This document shows, one piece after another, positions 41,098-49,521 of a stretch of 64,000 bases of DNA. Where the stretch lies: positions 1,342,501 through 1,406,500 of the forward strand of contig NZ_CP031357.1 of assembly GCF_003355455.1 (NCBI RefSeq), read 5' to 3'. The stretch comes from Erythrobacter aureus. Its GTDB lineage: Bacteria; Pseudomonadota; Alphaproteobacteria; Sphingomonadales; Sphingomonadaceae. Position 1 is the stretch's first letter. The number at the start of each line of letters is the position of its first letter. Position numbers and translations under genes: made by a program. The notes below the pieces were generated by a model. It was given only the letters and a program-made list of their open reading frames with translations, was not told the origin of the DNA and ran no database searches.

Positions 41098-42665
41098 TGA
41101 TGCGCTTCCTCTCCAACAGCCGTCACCCCGGCCCACGAGCCGGGGTCCCGCTTTATTTGCGGGTCGGGCCGAAGACAGCGGGACCCCGGAGCAAGTCCGG
41201 CGTGACGTTTGCCCTTCTGGCCGGTCTTTTTGCCACCCCCGCCCATGCCGCGACTGGCGAGGCGGTGAATCCGTGGGTTGCGCTGGCTTATCTGGTCTCG
41301 GGCGTGTTCTTCATCCTCGCACTGCGCGGGCTTTCGAGCCCTGCCAGTAGCCGCCGGGGCAATCGCTTCGGTATGGCCGGTATGCTGATTGCGGTGGTGA
41401 CGACGCTGGTCACGCATGACGTCGCCAATATCGTCGAGATCGCAATCGCCATCGCTATCGGTGGCATGATCGGATTTCTCATCGCCCGCCGCATCGCCAT
41501 GACCGCGATGCCGGAACTGGTCGCGGCGTTCCACTCGCTCGTCGGCCTGGCCGCGGTCCTGGTGGGCTGGGCGGCCTATCTCAATCCGGGCGCTTTCGGC
41601 CTGCTTGTCGGCGACAGCATCGGTGCAGTGAGCAAGGTCGAAATGGGTCTCGGCATCGCCATCGGGGCGATCACTTTCTCCGGCTCGGTCATTGCCTTTG
41701 CCAAGCTGTCGGGGCGGATGAGCGGTTCGCCGATCCTCTTGCCTGCACGGCATGTCATCAACCTCGGCACGCTGGCGGCGATCATCGTCTTGACCGCATT
41801 GTTCGCCATGGCCGGACCTTCCGAGACCATGCCGCTGATCATTGCGCTGACGGTGCTGGCCTTCCTCATCGGCTTCCTGCTGATCATCCCCATTGGCGGG
41901 GCGGACATGCCGGTCGTGGTTTCGATGTTGAACAGCTACTCAGGCTGGGCGGCAGCGGCGATGGGCTTCACGCTCGGCAATACGGCGATGATCATCACCG
42001 GCGCGCTGGTCGGCTCCTCGGGCGCGATCCTCAGCTACATCATGTGCCGCGCGATGAACCGCAGCTTCATCTCGGTGATCGCAGGCGGTTTCGGCGCCGA
42101 TGCCAGCGCAGGCAGCGGCGAGGCGAAGGAGCAGCGCCCCTACAAGCAGGGCAGCGCGGCCGATGCGGCCTTCATGCTCGAACAGGCGGAAAAGGTCATC
42201 ATCATCCCGGGCTACGGCATGGCGGTGGCGCAGGCGCAGCACGCCCTGCGCGAAATGGCCGACATGCTCGAGGAAAAAGGCGTCGAGGTGAAATACGCCA
42301 TCCACCCCGTCGCCGGGCGCATGCCGGGGCACATGAACGTGCTGCTCGCCGAAGCGCAGGTGCCCTACGAGAACGTGTTCGAGCTGGAGGACATCAACAG
42401 CGAATTCGCGCAGGCCGACGTCGCCTTCATCATCGGCGCGAACGACGTGGTGAACCCGGCGGCCAAGACGGACAAATCCAGCCCCATCTACGGCATGCCC
42501 GTGTTCGACGTGGACAAGGCCAAGCAGGTCTTCTTCATCAAGCGCAGCATGGGCGGCGTGGGCTATGCGGGCGTCGACAACGATGTCTTCTACATGGACC
42601 AGACAATGATGCTGCTATCCGATGCGAAGAAGATGGTCGAGGAAATCGTCAAGGCGCTGGATTGA
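41097..42665 (+). CDS. pntB: NAD(P) transhydrogenase subunit beta with in-frame palindrome in signal region
   Basis: 522 residues. The membrane domain begins at about 53 (VNPWVALAYLVSGVFFILAL), and the NADP(H)-binding domain is at the C-terminus (IIPGYGMAVAQAQHALREM, HPVAGRMPGHMNVLLAEA, GANDVVNPAAKTDKSSPIYG, KRSMGGVGYAGVDN). Unusually, residues 9-37 (RHPGPRAGVPLYLRVGPKTA and following) are encoded by an 87-base palindromic repeat. Removing them leaves MMRFLSNSFALLAGLFATPAHA, a clean signal-like N-terminus. The insertion keeps the frame (29 codons). Confidence 0.94.
   Translation: MMRFLSNSRHPGPRAGVPLYLRVGPKTAGPRSKSGVTFALLAGLFATPAHAATGEAVNPWVALAYLVSGVFFILALRGLSSPASSRRGNRFGMAGMLIAVVTTLVTHDVANIVEIAIAIAIGGMIGFLIARRIAMTAMPELVAAFHSLVGLAAVLVGWAAYLNPGAFGLLVGDSIGAVSKVEMGLGIAIGAITFSGSVIAFAKLSGRMSGSPILLPARHVINLGTLAAIIVLTALFAMAGPSETMPLIIALTVLAFLIGFLLIIPIGGADMPVVVSMLNSYSGWAAAAMGFTLGNTAMIITGALVGSSGAILSYIMCRAMNRSFISVIAGGFGADASAGSGEAKEQRPYKQGSAADAAFMLEQAEKVIIIPGYGMAVAQAQHALREMADMLEEKGVEVKYAIHPVAGRMPGHMNVLLAEAQVPYENVFELEDINSEFAQADVAFIIGANDVVNPAAKTDKSSPIYGMPVFDVDKAKQVFFIKRSMGGVGYAGVDNDVFYMDQTMMLLSDAKKMVEEIVKALD
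41121..41207 (+). repeat. palindromic element inserted in frame in pntB
   Basis: Left arm CGTCACCCCGGCCCACGAGC... (41121-41152) and right arm AGCGGGACCCCGGAGCAAGT... ending CGTGACG (41177-41207) are near reverse complements, each itself palindromic. The unit matches the repeat at 3048 (CGTCACCCCGGACTTG, GGGGTCCCGCT). The total of 87 bases is a multiple of three. Confidence 0.85.
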
Positions 42666-42666
42666 C

Positions 42667-43011
42667 ATGAAGCGCGTGCTGATCGCGCTTGCGCTGCTGG
42701 CCATTGTCGGCGTGATCGTATGGGCGACGATCGGCGGCGGGATGCGGGGCACGGTCGAAGACCGGCTCGAGGAACAGATGATCGCGCGCGGCCTGCCGCA
42801 GCCGATGGCCGAATGCATGGCCGGACGCATGGCGGAGCGGCTTTCGGTGGGGCAGCTTCGCAAGCTCGAAAATCTCCAGGCGGAGGCGGGCGAACCCGAT
42901 ATTCCGCTCACCATAGCCGAATTTCTGGAGCGGGTACGGCGCGTCGACGATCGCGAAGTCCTTGAAGTCGTGGCGAGTTCCGCCGCGATTTGCGCCTTCG
43001 CGAGTGGCTGA
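42667..43011 (+). CDS. small membrane-anchored protein, function unknown
   Basis: 114 residues with one N-terminal hydrophobic helix (about 2-22, VLIALALLAIVGVIVWATIGGG), then a mostly helical soluble part containing two cysteines (MAECMAGRM, about 48-56, and SAAICAFA near the end) separated by about 55 residues. ATG at 42667 begins one base after the pntB stop, so it is likely expressed with the transhydrogenase. No family recognised. Could be a periplasmic-facing protein with a disulfide. Confidence 0.7.
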   Translation: MKRVLIALALLAIVGVIVWATIGGGMRGTVEDRLEEQMIARGLPQPMAECMAGRMAERLSVGQLRKLENLQAEAGEPDIPLTIAEFLERVRRVDDREVLEVVASSAAICAFASG

Positions 43012-43016
43012 AACAC

Positions 43017-43044
43017 TTGCAATCATTCGCTCTTGCGGCACAAT
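43017..43044 (+). promoter_or_regulatory. possible sigma-70 promoter of the beta-helix operon
   Basis: TTGCAA, 16 bases, CACAAT, located 21 bases before the ATG at 43065; a CTTGCAA/TTGCAAG inverted repeat (43016-43053) overlaps it. A ribosome-binding site GGGAGAG follows. Tentative. Confidence 0.35.
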
Positions 43045-43064
43045 AGGTTGCAAGGGAGAGACTC

Positions 43065-44258
43065 ATGACCATCAGACTGTCGATTGCCGCCGCGCTTCTC
43101 GCATCCGCTGCCCCTGCCTTCGCCGCCACGCATGAGGTCGCGCCGGGCGAGAACGCGCAGCAGGAACTGCAGGAAGCCTTGATCCTGGCCGAGCCGGGCG
43201 ACGAAATCGTACTGGCTGCGGGGCGTTATACGCTGACCGACGGGATCAGCCTCGATGTCGATGGCGTGACCGTGCGCGGGGCGGGCATGGACGGAACCGT
43301 GCTCGACTTCACCACGCAAGCGGATGCGGGCGAGGGCTTTCTGATCACCAGCGACAACGTGACCGTGCGCGATTTCGCGCTGGAAAACCCCAAGGGCGAC
43401 GGGATCAAGTCCAAGGGCGCGGACAACATCGTCTATCACCGAATCCGCGTGACCTGGACGCGCGGGCCGCATCCCGAAAACGGCGCCTATGGCATCTATC
43501 CGGTGGAAAGCACCGGCGTGCTGGTCGACGGGGTGAAGGTCACCGGCGCGAGCGATGCGGGGATTTATGTCGGCCAGTCGAACGGGATTACCGTGCGCAA
43601 TTCGATCGCCGAGGCCAACGTCGCCGGGATCGAGATCGAGAACAGCCGCAACGCGCTGGTCGAACACAATATCGCCACGCGCAATACGGGCGGCATTCTG
43701 GTCTTCGACCTGCCCGACCTGCCGGTGATGGGCGGGGGCAATGTGATCGTCGCCAACAACCTGGTGGTGGCCAACGACACGCCCAATTTCGCGCCCCCGG
43801 GCAATATCGTGGCGGGCGTTCGGCGCGGCACTGGCATCATGGTGATGGCCAATGACAAGGTGCTGATCGAGGACAACATCCTCTCGGGCAATCCGACCGC
43901 GCCGGTGATGGTTATCGCCTATACGCAGAGCTTCGAGGACGAGCGTTACAATCCGCTGCCACGCGAGGTCGTGGTGGGCGAGAATATCTATAATGGCGGC
44001 GGCTATGATCCGCAGCTCGAGGGCGCGGAGATGCTGCTCGAGGCCTTTGGCGGCGAACTGCCGCCGGTGCTGTGGGACGGGCTGGGTTCGCTCGCCGCGG
44101 TCGAGGGTACGGCAGGCTGGAGCCTCAATCTGGCAGAGGCGGGCGTCGGCCTCGACAGCGCGCAACCCGGCCCCCTGTCGGTTCCCGCGCCCAGCGGCGA
44201 GTTCGACCGCAGCGGTATCGGCGCGCCGGCAGAACTCGCGGCGCGGTTGGGGGGATGA
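43065..44258 (+). CDS. exported parallel beta-helix repeat protein (TIGR03805-type)
   Basis: 397 residues, signal peptide about 1-20 (MTIRLSIAAALLASAAPAFA). From about 35 to 300 it consists of beta-helix coils with N-ladder motifs: ISLDVDGVTVRGAGMDG, SDNVTVRDFALENPKGDGI, NGITVRNSIAEANVAGIEI, NALVEHNIATRNTGGILVF, NDKVLIEDNILSGNP. The pattern matches the family that is always found next to a SO2930-type diheme cytochrome, as here. Role unknown; beta-helix folds usually bind or cut polysaccharides. It overlaps the cytochrome gene (ATGA). Confidence 0.85.
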   Translation: MTIRLSIAAALLASAAPAFAATHEVAPGENAQQELQEALILAEPGDEIVLAAGRYTLTDGISLDVDGVTVRGAGMDGTVLDFTTQADAGEGFLITSDNVTVRDFALENPKGDGIKSKGADNIVYHRIRVTWTRGPHPENGAYGIYPVESTGVLVDGVKVTGASDAGIYVGQSNGITVRNSIAEANVAGIEIENSRNALVEHNIATRNTGGILVFDLPDLPVMGGGNVIVANNLVVANDTPNFAPPGNIVAGVRRGTGIMVMANDKVLIEDNILSGNPTAPVMVIAYTQSFEDERYNPLPREVVVGENIYNGGGYDPQLEGAEMLLEAFGGELPPVLWDGLGSLAAVEGTAGWSLNLAEAGVGLDSAQPGPLSVPAPSGEFDRSGIGAPAELAARLGG

Positions 44259-45283
44259 AGTACGCAACCGCCTTGCTGGGTGCCGCAAGCCTTGCGCTTG
44301 CCGGGTCGTTCGTCGCGCGGGCGGAAGTGTTCTCGCAGCCCGCGATCGTCGAGCCGGTGAACGACGAGGCGATCGCGCAGGGCATGCCGCGCCTGTTGTC
44401 GCATTTCCGCTTTTTCCGCGATGCAAGCGCGCAAGTCCCGGTCGATCGTGTCACGCCCTACCGCCTGAACACGCCGCTCTTTTCGGACGGGGCGGAGAAA
44501 CTGCGGTTCGTCTACCTGCCCGAAGGCACGGCAATGGCGGCGCAGGGCGAAGGACTGCCCGAATTCCCCGTCGGTACGGCGCTGATCAAGACCTTCGCCT
44601 TCGAACAGGATGGCCAGCGCCGCCTGATCGAAACCCGGGTTTTGCTCCACCGAGCCGATGGATGGCTGGCACTGCCCTATATGTGGAACGAGGAGCAGAC
44701 CGATGCGCGGCTGGCGGTGGCAGGTGCGCGGCTCGATCTGACCACGCCGAAGGGCGAGGCGATCAGCTACCGCATACCCAATAAGAACCAGTGCAAGGAA
44801 TGCCACGGCCTCGATGGCGAGGTCGTCCCGATTGGTCCCAAGGCGCGCAATCTCTCGCACGATTGGCTGAGCGAGATGGTATCGGCAGGGCATCTCGACA
44901 CGCTACCGCAGGATGCGGATCAGTTCCCGGTTTGGGAGCAGCGCGAAAGCGCCAATCTTACTGCCGCTGCACGCGCCTATCTCGACGTCAATTGCGCGCA
45001 TTGCCATCGGCCCGGCGCGACCGCCTCAAACAGCGGACTGGACCTGCGCTGGGAACAGCAGAACCCCGAGGCTATCGGCATCGGCAAGCGCCCGGTAGCC
45101 GCCGGACGTGGAGCAGGGGGGCACCTGTTCGACATCGTCCCCGGCTCGCCCGACAGCTCGATCCTGACCTATCGCATGGCCAGCCCGGAACCGGGCGTTG
45201 CCATGCCCGAACTCGGTAAATCCACCGTGGACGAGGAAGGGCTCGATATCGTGCGTCGCTGGATCGAGGAAATGGCGCCATGA
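44255..45283 (+). CDS. SO2930-family diheme c-type cytochrome
   Basis: 342 residues, signal peptide about 1-23 (MKYATALLGAASLALAGSFV). Two heme c sites: CKECH (180-184) and CAHCH (247-251). The conserved N-terminal region (LSHFRFFRD, PYRLNTPLFSDGAEKLRFVY) and VGTALIKTF are typical of the TIGR03806 group, found in Shewanella (SO2930), Hyphomonas and relatives, always beside a beta-helix protein. A periplasmic redox function is likely, the substrate unknown. Both ends overlap neighbours by four bases, so the three-gene operon is tightly coupled. Confidence 0.88.
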   Translation: MKYATALLGAASLALAGSFVARAEVFSQPAIVEPVNDEAIAQGMPRLLSHFRFFRDASAQVPVDRVTPYRLNTPLFSDGAEKLRFVYLPEGTAMAAQGEGLPEFPVGTALIKTFAFEQDGQRRLIETRVLLHRADGWLALPYMWNEEQTDARLAVAGARLDLTTPKGEAISYRIPNKNQCKECHGLDGEVVPIGPKARNLSHDWLSEMVSAGHLDTLPQDADQFPVWEQRESANLTAAARAYLDVNCAHCHRPGATASNSGLDLRWEQQNPEAIGIGKRPVAAGRGAGGHLFDIVPGSPDSSILTYRMASPEPGVAMPELGKSTVDEEGLDIVRRWIEEMAP

Positions 45284-46260
45284 AGTGGTTCTGGCGCATC
45301 CTTGGCGGGCTGGCGCTCGCGCTGGTGGTCGCCTTCTTTATCTTCCGCGTCCCCGATACCGATCCGGCGGAGATGCAGGCGAAATACGGAACGCCGCCCT
45401 CGCGCATGCTGGCCATCGACGGCGACAGGCGCGTGCATGTGCGCGACGAGGGGCCGCGCGATGCGCCGGTCATCATATTGTTGCACGGGTCGAATGCCGA
45501 TTTGCACACCTGGCAGAAATGGGCCGATGCGCTGAAGGGCGATTATCGCGTGGTCCGCTTCGACCAGCGCGGACACGGGCTGACAGGGCCTGCCGCGGAT
45601 GGCGAATACGCGCTCGGGTCCTTTGTCGAGGATATCGACGAAGTTGCCGACGCTCTCGATATCGACAGGTTCACTCTGGCGGGCAATTCGATGGGCGGGG
45701 CGATCGCCATGGGATACGCGATTGCCAAGCCCGAGCGCCTCGACGCGCTCGTGCTCGTCGATGCCGGCGGTGCCCCGATCGAAAGCGAAGGCAGCGGGAA
45801 TCTGGCCTTTACGCTTGCCGGAATGCCGGTCGTTGGCGATGCGATGAGCCAGATGCTCCCGCGTTCGCTGGTCGCGCGCAGCCTGTCGCAAAGCGTCAGC
45901 AATCAGGATGTCGTGACGCCCGAGGCGGTCGATCGCTATTGGGAACTGGCCCGCTATCCAGGCAATCGCGCCGCGACGCGCAAGCGCTTTTCGGTCGGAC
46001 GCAAGAATTTCGCTGTCGATGAGGTCGGCAAGGTCGCCGTCCCCACGCTGGTCATGTGGGGCGAGGAGGATGCGCTGATCCCCTATGAAGCGGCGGCCTG
46101 GTATATGGAGCATCTGCCCAATGCGACGCTGGCCAGCTATCCCGGAATCGGCCACATTCCGATGGAAGAGGCTGCCGAAGAGAGCGTTGCCGACCTGCAG
46201 GTATGGCTGGAGAAGGTGCTCGCGTCGACTAACGAGCAAAGCGGAGGAACCGCCTCGTAA
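45280..46260 (+). CDS. membrane-anchored alpha/beta hydrolase
   Basis: 326 residues. An N-terminal hydrophobic helix (about 4-23) anchors it. The alpha/beta hydrolase core has the oxyanion-hole motif ILLHGSNADLHTW, RFDQRGHGLTG, the nucleophile elbow LAGNSMGGAIAM (Ser), acid in WGEEDALIP and His in GIGHIPMEE. The closest described relatives are haloalkane-dehalogenase-like or ester hydrolases; substrate not determinable. ATG overlaps the cytochrome stop (ATGA), placing it third in the beta-helix/cytochrome operon. Confidence 0.88.
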   Translation: MKWFWRILGGLALALVVAFFIFRVPDTDPAEMQAKYGTPPSRMLAIDGDRRVHVRDEGPRDAPVIILLHGSNADLHTWQKWADALKGDYRVVRFDQRGHGLTGPAADGEYALGSFVEDIDEVADALDIDRFTLAGNSMGGAIAMGYAIAKPERLDALVLVDAGGAPIESEGSGNLAFTLAGMPVVGDAMSQMLPRSLVARSLSQSVSNQDVVTPEAVDRYWELARYPGNRAATRKRFSVGRKNFAVDEVGKVAVPTLVMWGEEDALIPYEAAAWYMEHLPNATLASYPGIGHIPMEEAAEESVADLQVWLEKVLASTNEQSGGTAS

Positions 46261-46335
46261 TCCGTCCGTTCTAAGCCCCGGATACGCGGAGAAACCGCGA
46301 TCTGCGAACAACAGGGCGGATAAGAGGATCAACGC

Positions 46336-47025
46336 TTGCGAAAGCTCGGCATTATTGGGGGTATGAGCTGGATCTCGACCCGCGCCTATTACGAACGGAT
46401 CAACAAATTCGTGCAGAAGCGCGCCGCCCCGATGGCGAGCCCTCCGCTACTGATCGAAAGCCTCGATTACAGCCCCATCGCGGCAGCCAAGAATGCCGAC
46501 GACTGGGACCTGATCGCTTCCACGCTGATCGATTCCGCCCGGCGGCTCGAAAGTGCGGGCGCGGAAGGTCTCGTGGTCGCGGCCAACGCCATGCACAAGG
46601 TTTACGACCGACTGACCGAGGCGGTTTCGATCCCGGTGCTCCACATCGCCGACAGCGTGGGCAAGGCGATGAAGGAGGCCGAATGCGAAAGCGCGGCTCT
46701 GCTGGGCACCCGCTTCGTGATGACGGAGAGCTTCTATCGTCAGCGGCTGGTATCGCATGGCGTCAATCTGCTGCCGCCCGATCCGGGCGATGTCGAACTG
46801 GTCGATGGAATCATCTACAAGGAACTGATGCTGGGGCGCGTCACACGCGATGCCGAACGTGCCCTGAAGACGGTTATCACGATGAAGGAGAAGGAAGGGG
46901 CGCAGGCCATCGTGCTCGCCTGTACCGAGCTCGAACTGGTCGTCGATACCGATGCGAATGTCCTTCCCGTGTTTGATTCGACCGACATCCATTGCCGGGC
47001 GGCTGCAGACTGGATTCTCGGCTGA
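46336..47025 (+). CDS. aspartate/glutamate racemase family protein lacking the first catalytic Cys
   Basis: 229 residues. The start (MRKLGIIGGMSWISTRAYYERIN) and the C-terminal VLACTELELVV (C196) are those of the Asp/Glu/hydantoin racemase family. In the N-terminal half, where active racemases read (I/V)xCN(T/A)xH, this protein reads VVAANAMH, with Ala at 83 instead of Cys. It may be a one-cysteine enzyme (like YgeA-type members with Thr) or inactive. Start is TTG at 46336 with AAGAGGA ahead of it; no ATG fits. Confidence 0.88.
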   Translation: MRKLGIIGGMSWISTRAYYERINKFVQKRAAPMASPPLLIESLDYSPIAAAKNADDWDLIASTLIDSARRLESAGAEGLVVAANAMHKVYDRLTEAVSIPVLHIADSVGKAMKEAECESAALLGTRFVMTESFYRQRLVSHGVNLLPPDPGDVELVDGIIYKELMLGRVTRDAERALKTVITMKEKEGAQAIVLACTELELVVDTDANVLPVFDSTDIHCRAAADWILG

Positions 47026-47138
47026 GATCGCCGGGCCGGACCTCGGCCGCAATCGGGCACAATCTGCCGAAAACCGCATGGGTTCGCATTTCGTTCACGT
47101 TGTCGCCCCGGGCAGGCTGACCTAAGCCTCGCCGCTGC

Positions 47139-48299
47139 ATGCCCAGAGCCCCCTTCGCCTCCGATCCCGCCGCAAGTCGCGGCCGAGAATTCACCGAGGA
47201 ACGCGAAGGCGCCCGCGGGCCGAGGAGCGAGTTCCAGCGCGACCGCGACCGGATCGTCCATTCGATTGCCTTTCGCCGATTGCGCTCCAAGACCCAGGTC
47301 TTCGTGGCACCCGATGGCGATCACTATCGCACCCGGCTGACCCACAGCCTCGAAGTGGCCCAGATCGGCCGCGTATTGGCGCGCGAGCTGGGCCTCGACG
47401 AGGATCTGACGGAGGCGCTGTGTCTTGGCCACGACATCGGCCATCCGCCCTTCGGCCATGCGGGCGAAGAGGCACTCGAACAGGCCATGGCCGATGCCGG
47501 CGGCTACGATCACAACGCGCATGGCCTGCGCACGCTGGCGCGGTTGGAAAGCCCCTATTGCGACCATGACGGGCTCAATCTTACCTGGGAAACGCTGGAG
47601 GGATTGGCCAAGCACAATGGTCCGGTGGTCGCACCCAACTGGGCGCTGACCGAGATCGACAGCGCTTTCCCGCTCGACCTGTCAAGCTGGCCTTCGCTCG
47701 AGGCACAGGTGGCCGCGATTTCCGACGATATCGCCTATGACAATCACGATATCGACGATGGCCTGCGCGCGGGCTTTCTCGATCTCGACGACCTGCTCGC
47801 GCTCGACTGGCTCGCCGACCAATGGCGCTCGGTCGAAAGGCGCTTCCCCCATGCCCCGCGTGATCGCCAATTGCGTGAGCTGGTCCGTTCGCAGATCGGC
47901 CTGATGGTCAACGATGTGCTGACCCATACGCGCGAACAGGTGAAAGACATCGCCAGCGTGGCGGAAGTGCGCGGCGCGGATCGGCAACTGGCCGGCTTCT
48001 CGCCGACGATGAAGGCGCAGGAGCGCGAACTGAAACGCTTCATGTATGACCGGCTCTATTACCATGACGAGCAGATTGCCACGGCCGAACGTGCGCGCGA
48101 TGTCATAGCCCGGCTGTTCGTGGCCTATCGCCAGGATCCGACAAAACTGCCCGATGAATGGCTGTCGACGCAGCCCGAAGACGAGCCCCGGCGCAGCCGT
48201 CACATCGCCGATTTCATCGCCGGCATGACCGATCGCTATGCCATCGACCAGTGCCGAAGGATCTACGGACGCGCGCCCGAGGGATTGAGCAATGTCTGA
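47139..48299 (+). CDS. dgt: dGTP triphosphohydrolase-like protein
   Basis: 386 residues. HD-domain dNTPase: RRLRSKTQVFVAPDGDHYRTRLTH with H69, the HD pair H98-D99 in ALCLGHDIGHPPFGHAGEEAL, and a distal Asp in ISDDIAYDNHDIDDGL. It is the shorter (type 2) dGTPase-like form common in alphaproteobacteria, which hydrolyses dNTPs to nucleoside and triphosphate. The 3' end overlaps the next gene by eight bases. Confidence 0.93.
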   Translation: MPRAPFASDPAASRGREFTEEREGARGPRSEFQRDRDRIVHSIAFRRLRSKTQVFVAPDGDHYRTRLTHSLEVAQIGRVLARELGLDEDLTEALCLGHDIGHPPFGHAGEEALEQAMADAGGYDHNAHGLRTLARLESPYCDHDGLNLTWETLEGLAKHNGPVVAPNWALTEIDSAFPLDLSSWPSLEAQVAAISDDIAYDNHDIDDGLRAGFLDLDDLLALDWLADQWRSVERRFPHAPRDRQLRELVRSQIGLMVNDVLTHTREQVKDIASVAEVRGADRQLAGFSPTMKAQERELKRFMYDRLYYHDEQIATAERARDVIARLFVAYRQDPTKLPDEWLSTQPEDEPRRSRHIADFIAGMTDRYAIDQCRRIYGRAPEGLSNV

Positions 48300-48993
48300 T
48301 GCAATCCGCATCGGCCTGATCGGCGCGACGGGGCTGATCGGTTCCACCGTGATCGAACAGTGCATCGGGCGCGAGGACGTGCGGCTGACGGGCATCGCCC
48401 GGCGTGAAGCCAGGCTGCCGCGCGGTATCCGCATGGAGATGTTCGTGGCCGAACCCGCCAAATGGGGTGAAGTGATCGAGGCCGTGCGTCCACGGGCGAT
48501 CATCTGCGCATTGGGCACGACCTGGAAGAAGGCGGGCGAGGACGAAACCGCGTTTCGGGCTGTCGATCAGGATCTGGTGCTCGATACGGCGCGCGCCGCG
48601 AAACACTTCGGCGTCGAGCGTTTCGTCCATGTCAGCTCGGTCGGCGCGGACGCGCTTTCGAAAAACTTCTACCTGCGGGTGAAGGGCGAGGTGGAGCGCG
48701 AGCTGACGAAGCTCCGCTTCGACCGGCTCGATATTCTGCGCCCCGGCCTGCTGCGCGGCCAGCGGGAGAACGATCGCCGTTTGGCGGAGCGGTTGGGTAT
48801 CGCGGCGGCGCCGATCGTCAACCTGCTGCTTCATGGCAAATATCGGCAATATCGGGCGATCAGGGCGGAGATCGTTGCGCAGGCCGCACTGGCCCTGGCC
48901 AAGCGGGCAGCGCGCGGACGTTTCGTGCATGACAATGACGCCATTCTGCGGGCGGCGAAATCGCTGCCGCGGATCGAGCACGGAGAGGCCTGA
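48292..48993 (+). CDS. NAD(P)-binding, NmrA/TIP30-like oxidoreductase
   Basis: 233 residues. The Rossmann motif is GLIGATGLIGS (8-18), followed by a basic residue (RREARLP) suggesting NADP(H). Later motifs VHVSSVGADALSKNFYLRVK and GEVERELTKL resemble TIP30/HTATIP2-type proteins, with FVHVSS-x-N-Y-x3-K geometry. The gene overlaps dgt and its stop overlaps the ABA4-like gene start, so the three may be co-expressed. Substrate unknown. Confidence 0.83.
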   Translation: MSDAIRIGLIGATGLIGSTVIEQCIGREDVRLTGIARREARLPRGIRMEMFVAEPAKWGEVIEAVRPRAIICALGTTWKKAGEDETAFRAVDQDLVLDTARAAKHFGVERFVHVSSVGADALSKNFYLRVKGEVERELTKLRFDRLDILRPGLLRGQRENDRRLAERLGIAAAPIVNLLLHGKYRQYRAIRAEIVAQAALALAKRAARGRFVHDNDAILRAAKSLPRIEHGEA

Positions 48994-49442
48994 TGTGGGA
49001 CACCGCTTTCGGAATGGCGAATCTGCTGGCGCTGATCATGTGGTCGGCGCTGATCCTGCTACCGCGCTGGCCTGCCTTGCTGGCGGCGGTGCTGTATGCG
49101 GGTATCGGCCTGCTGTGTCTGGCCTATTCGGTCGGAGTTATCGGGCTGCTGTCGGGCGCTTTCGACGCGGCAGGCCCGGCCGGCTCGGCCGATTTTACCA
49201 CGATCGAGGGGGTTCGCGCGATTTTCGCCAGCGATGGCGGGGTGACGATTGGCTGGATTCACTATCTCGCATTCGATCTGTTCGTCGGTCTGTGGATCGC
49301 GCGCGATGCCGATGCGAAGGGGTTTTCGCGGCTGATCCAGGCACCGATCCTGCTCGCGACCTTCCTCGCCGGACCGCTGGGGCTGTTGCTCTGGCTCGCC
49401 ATTCGCGAAAAGCGCGCGCGCGAGCAGGGGCGCTGGCGATAA
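48993..49442 (+). CDS. ABA4-like (DUF4281) membrane protein
   Basis: 149 residues with four membrane helices (about 5-22, 27-53, 87-105, 112-134). The signature is the third helix GWIHYLAFDLFVGLWIARDA, followed by the cytoplasmic turn and GPLGLLLWLAI. This is the ABA4 family; plant ABA4 is needed for neoxanthin formation, and bacterial members are of unknown function but occur in carotenoid makers. The start shares a base with the preceding stop (TGATG). Confidence 0.82.
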   Translation: MWDTAFGMANLLALIMWSALILLPRWPALLAAVLYAGIGLLCLAYSVGVIGLLSGAFDAAGPAGSADFTTIEGVRAIFASDGGVTIGWIHYLAFDLFVGLWIARDADAKGFSRLIQAPILLATFLAGPLGLLLWLAIREKRAREQGRWR

Positions 49443-49521
49443 TCCTCTTCCGAAACCGGGTTGTGCATAGCAACCGGCCTGCCATGATGCCTCGAATAGC
49501 TGAATACAGCGGAGAGGTTGA

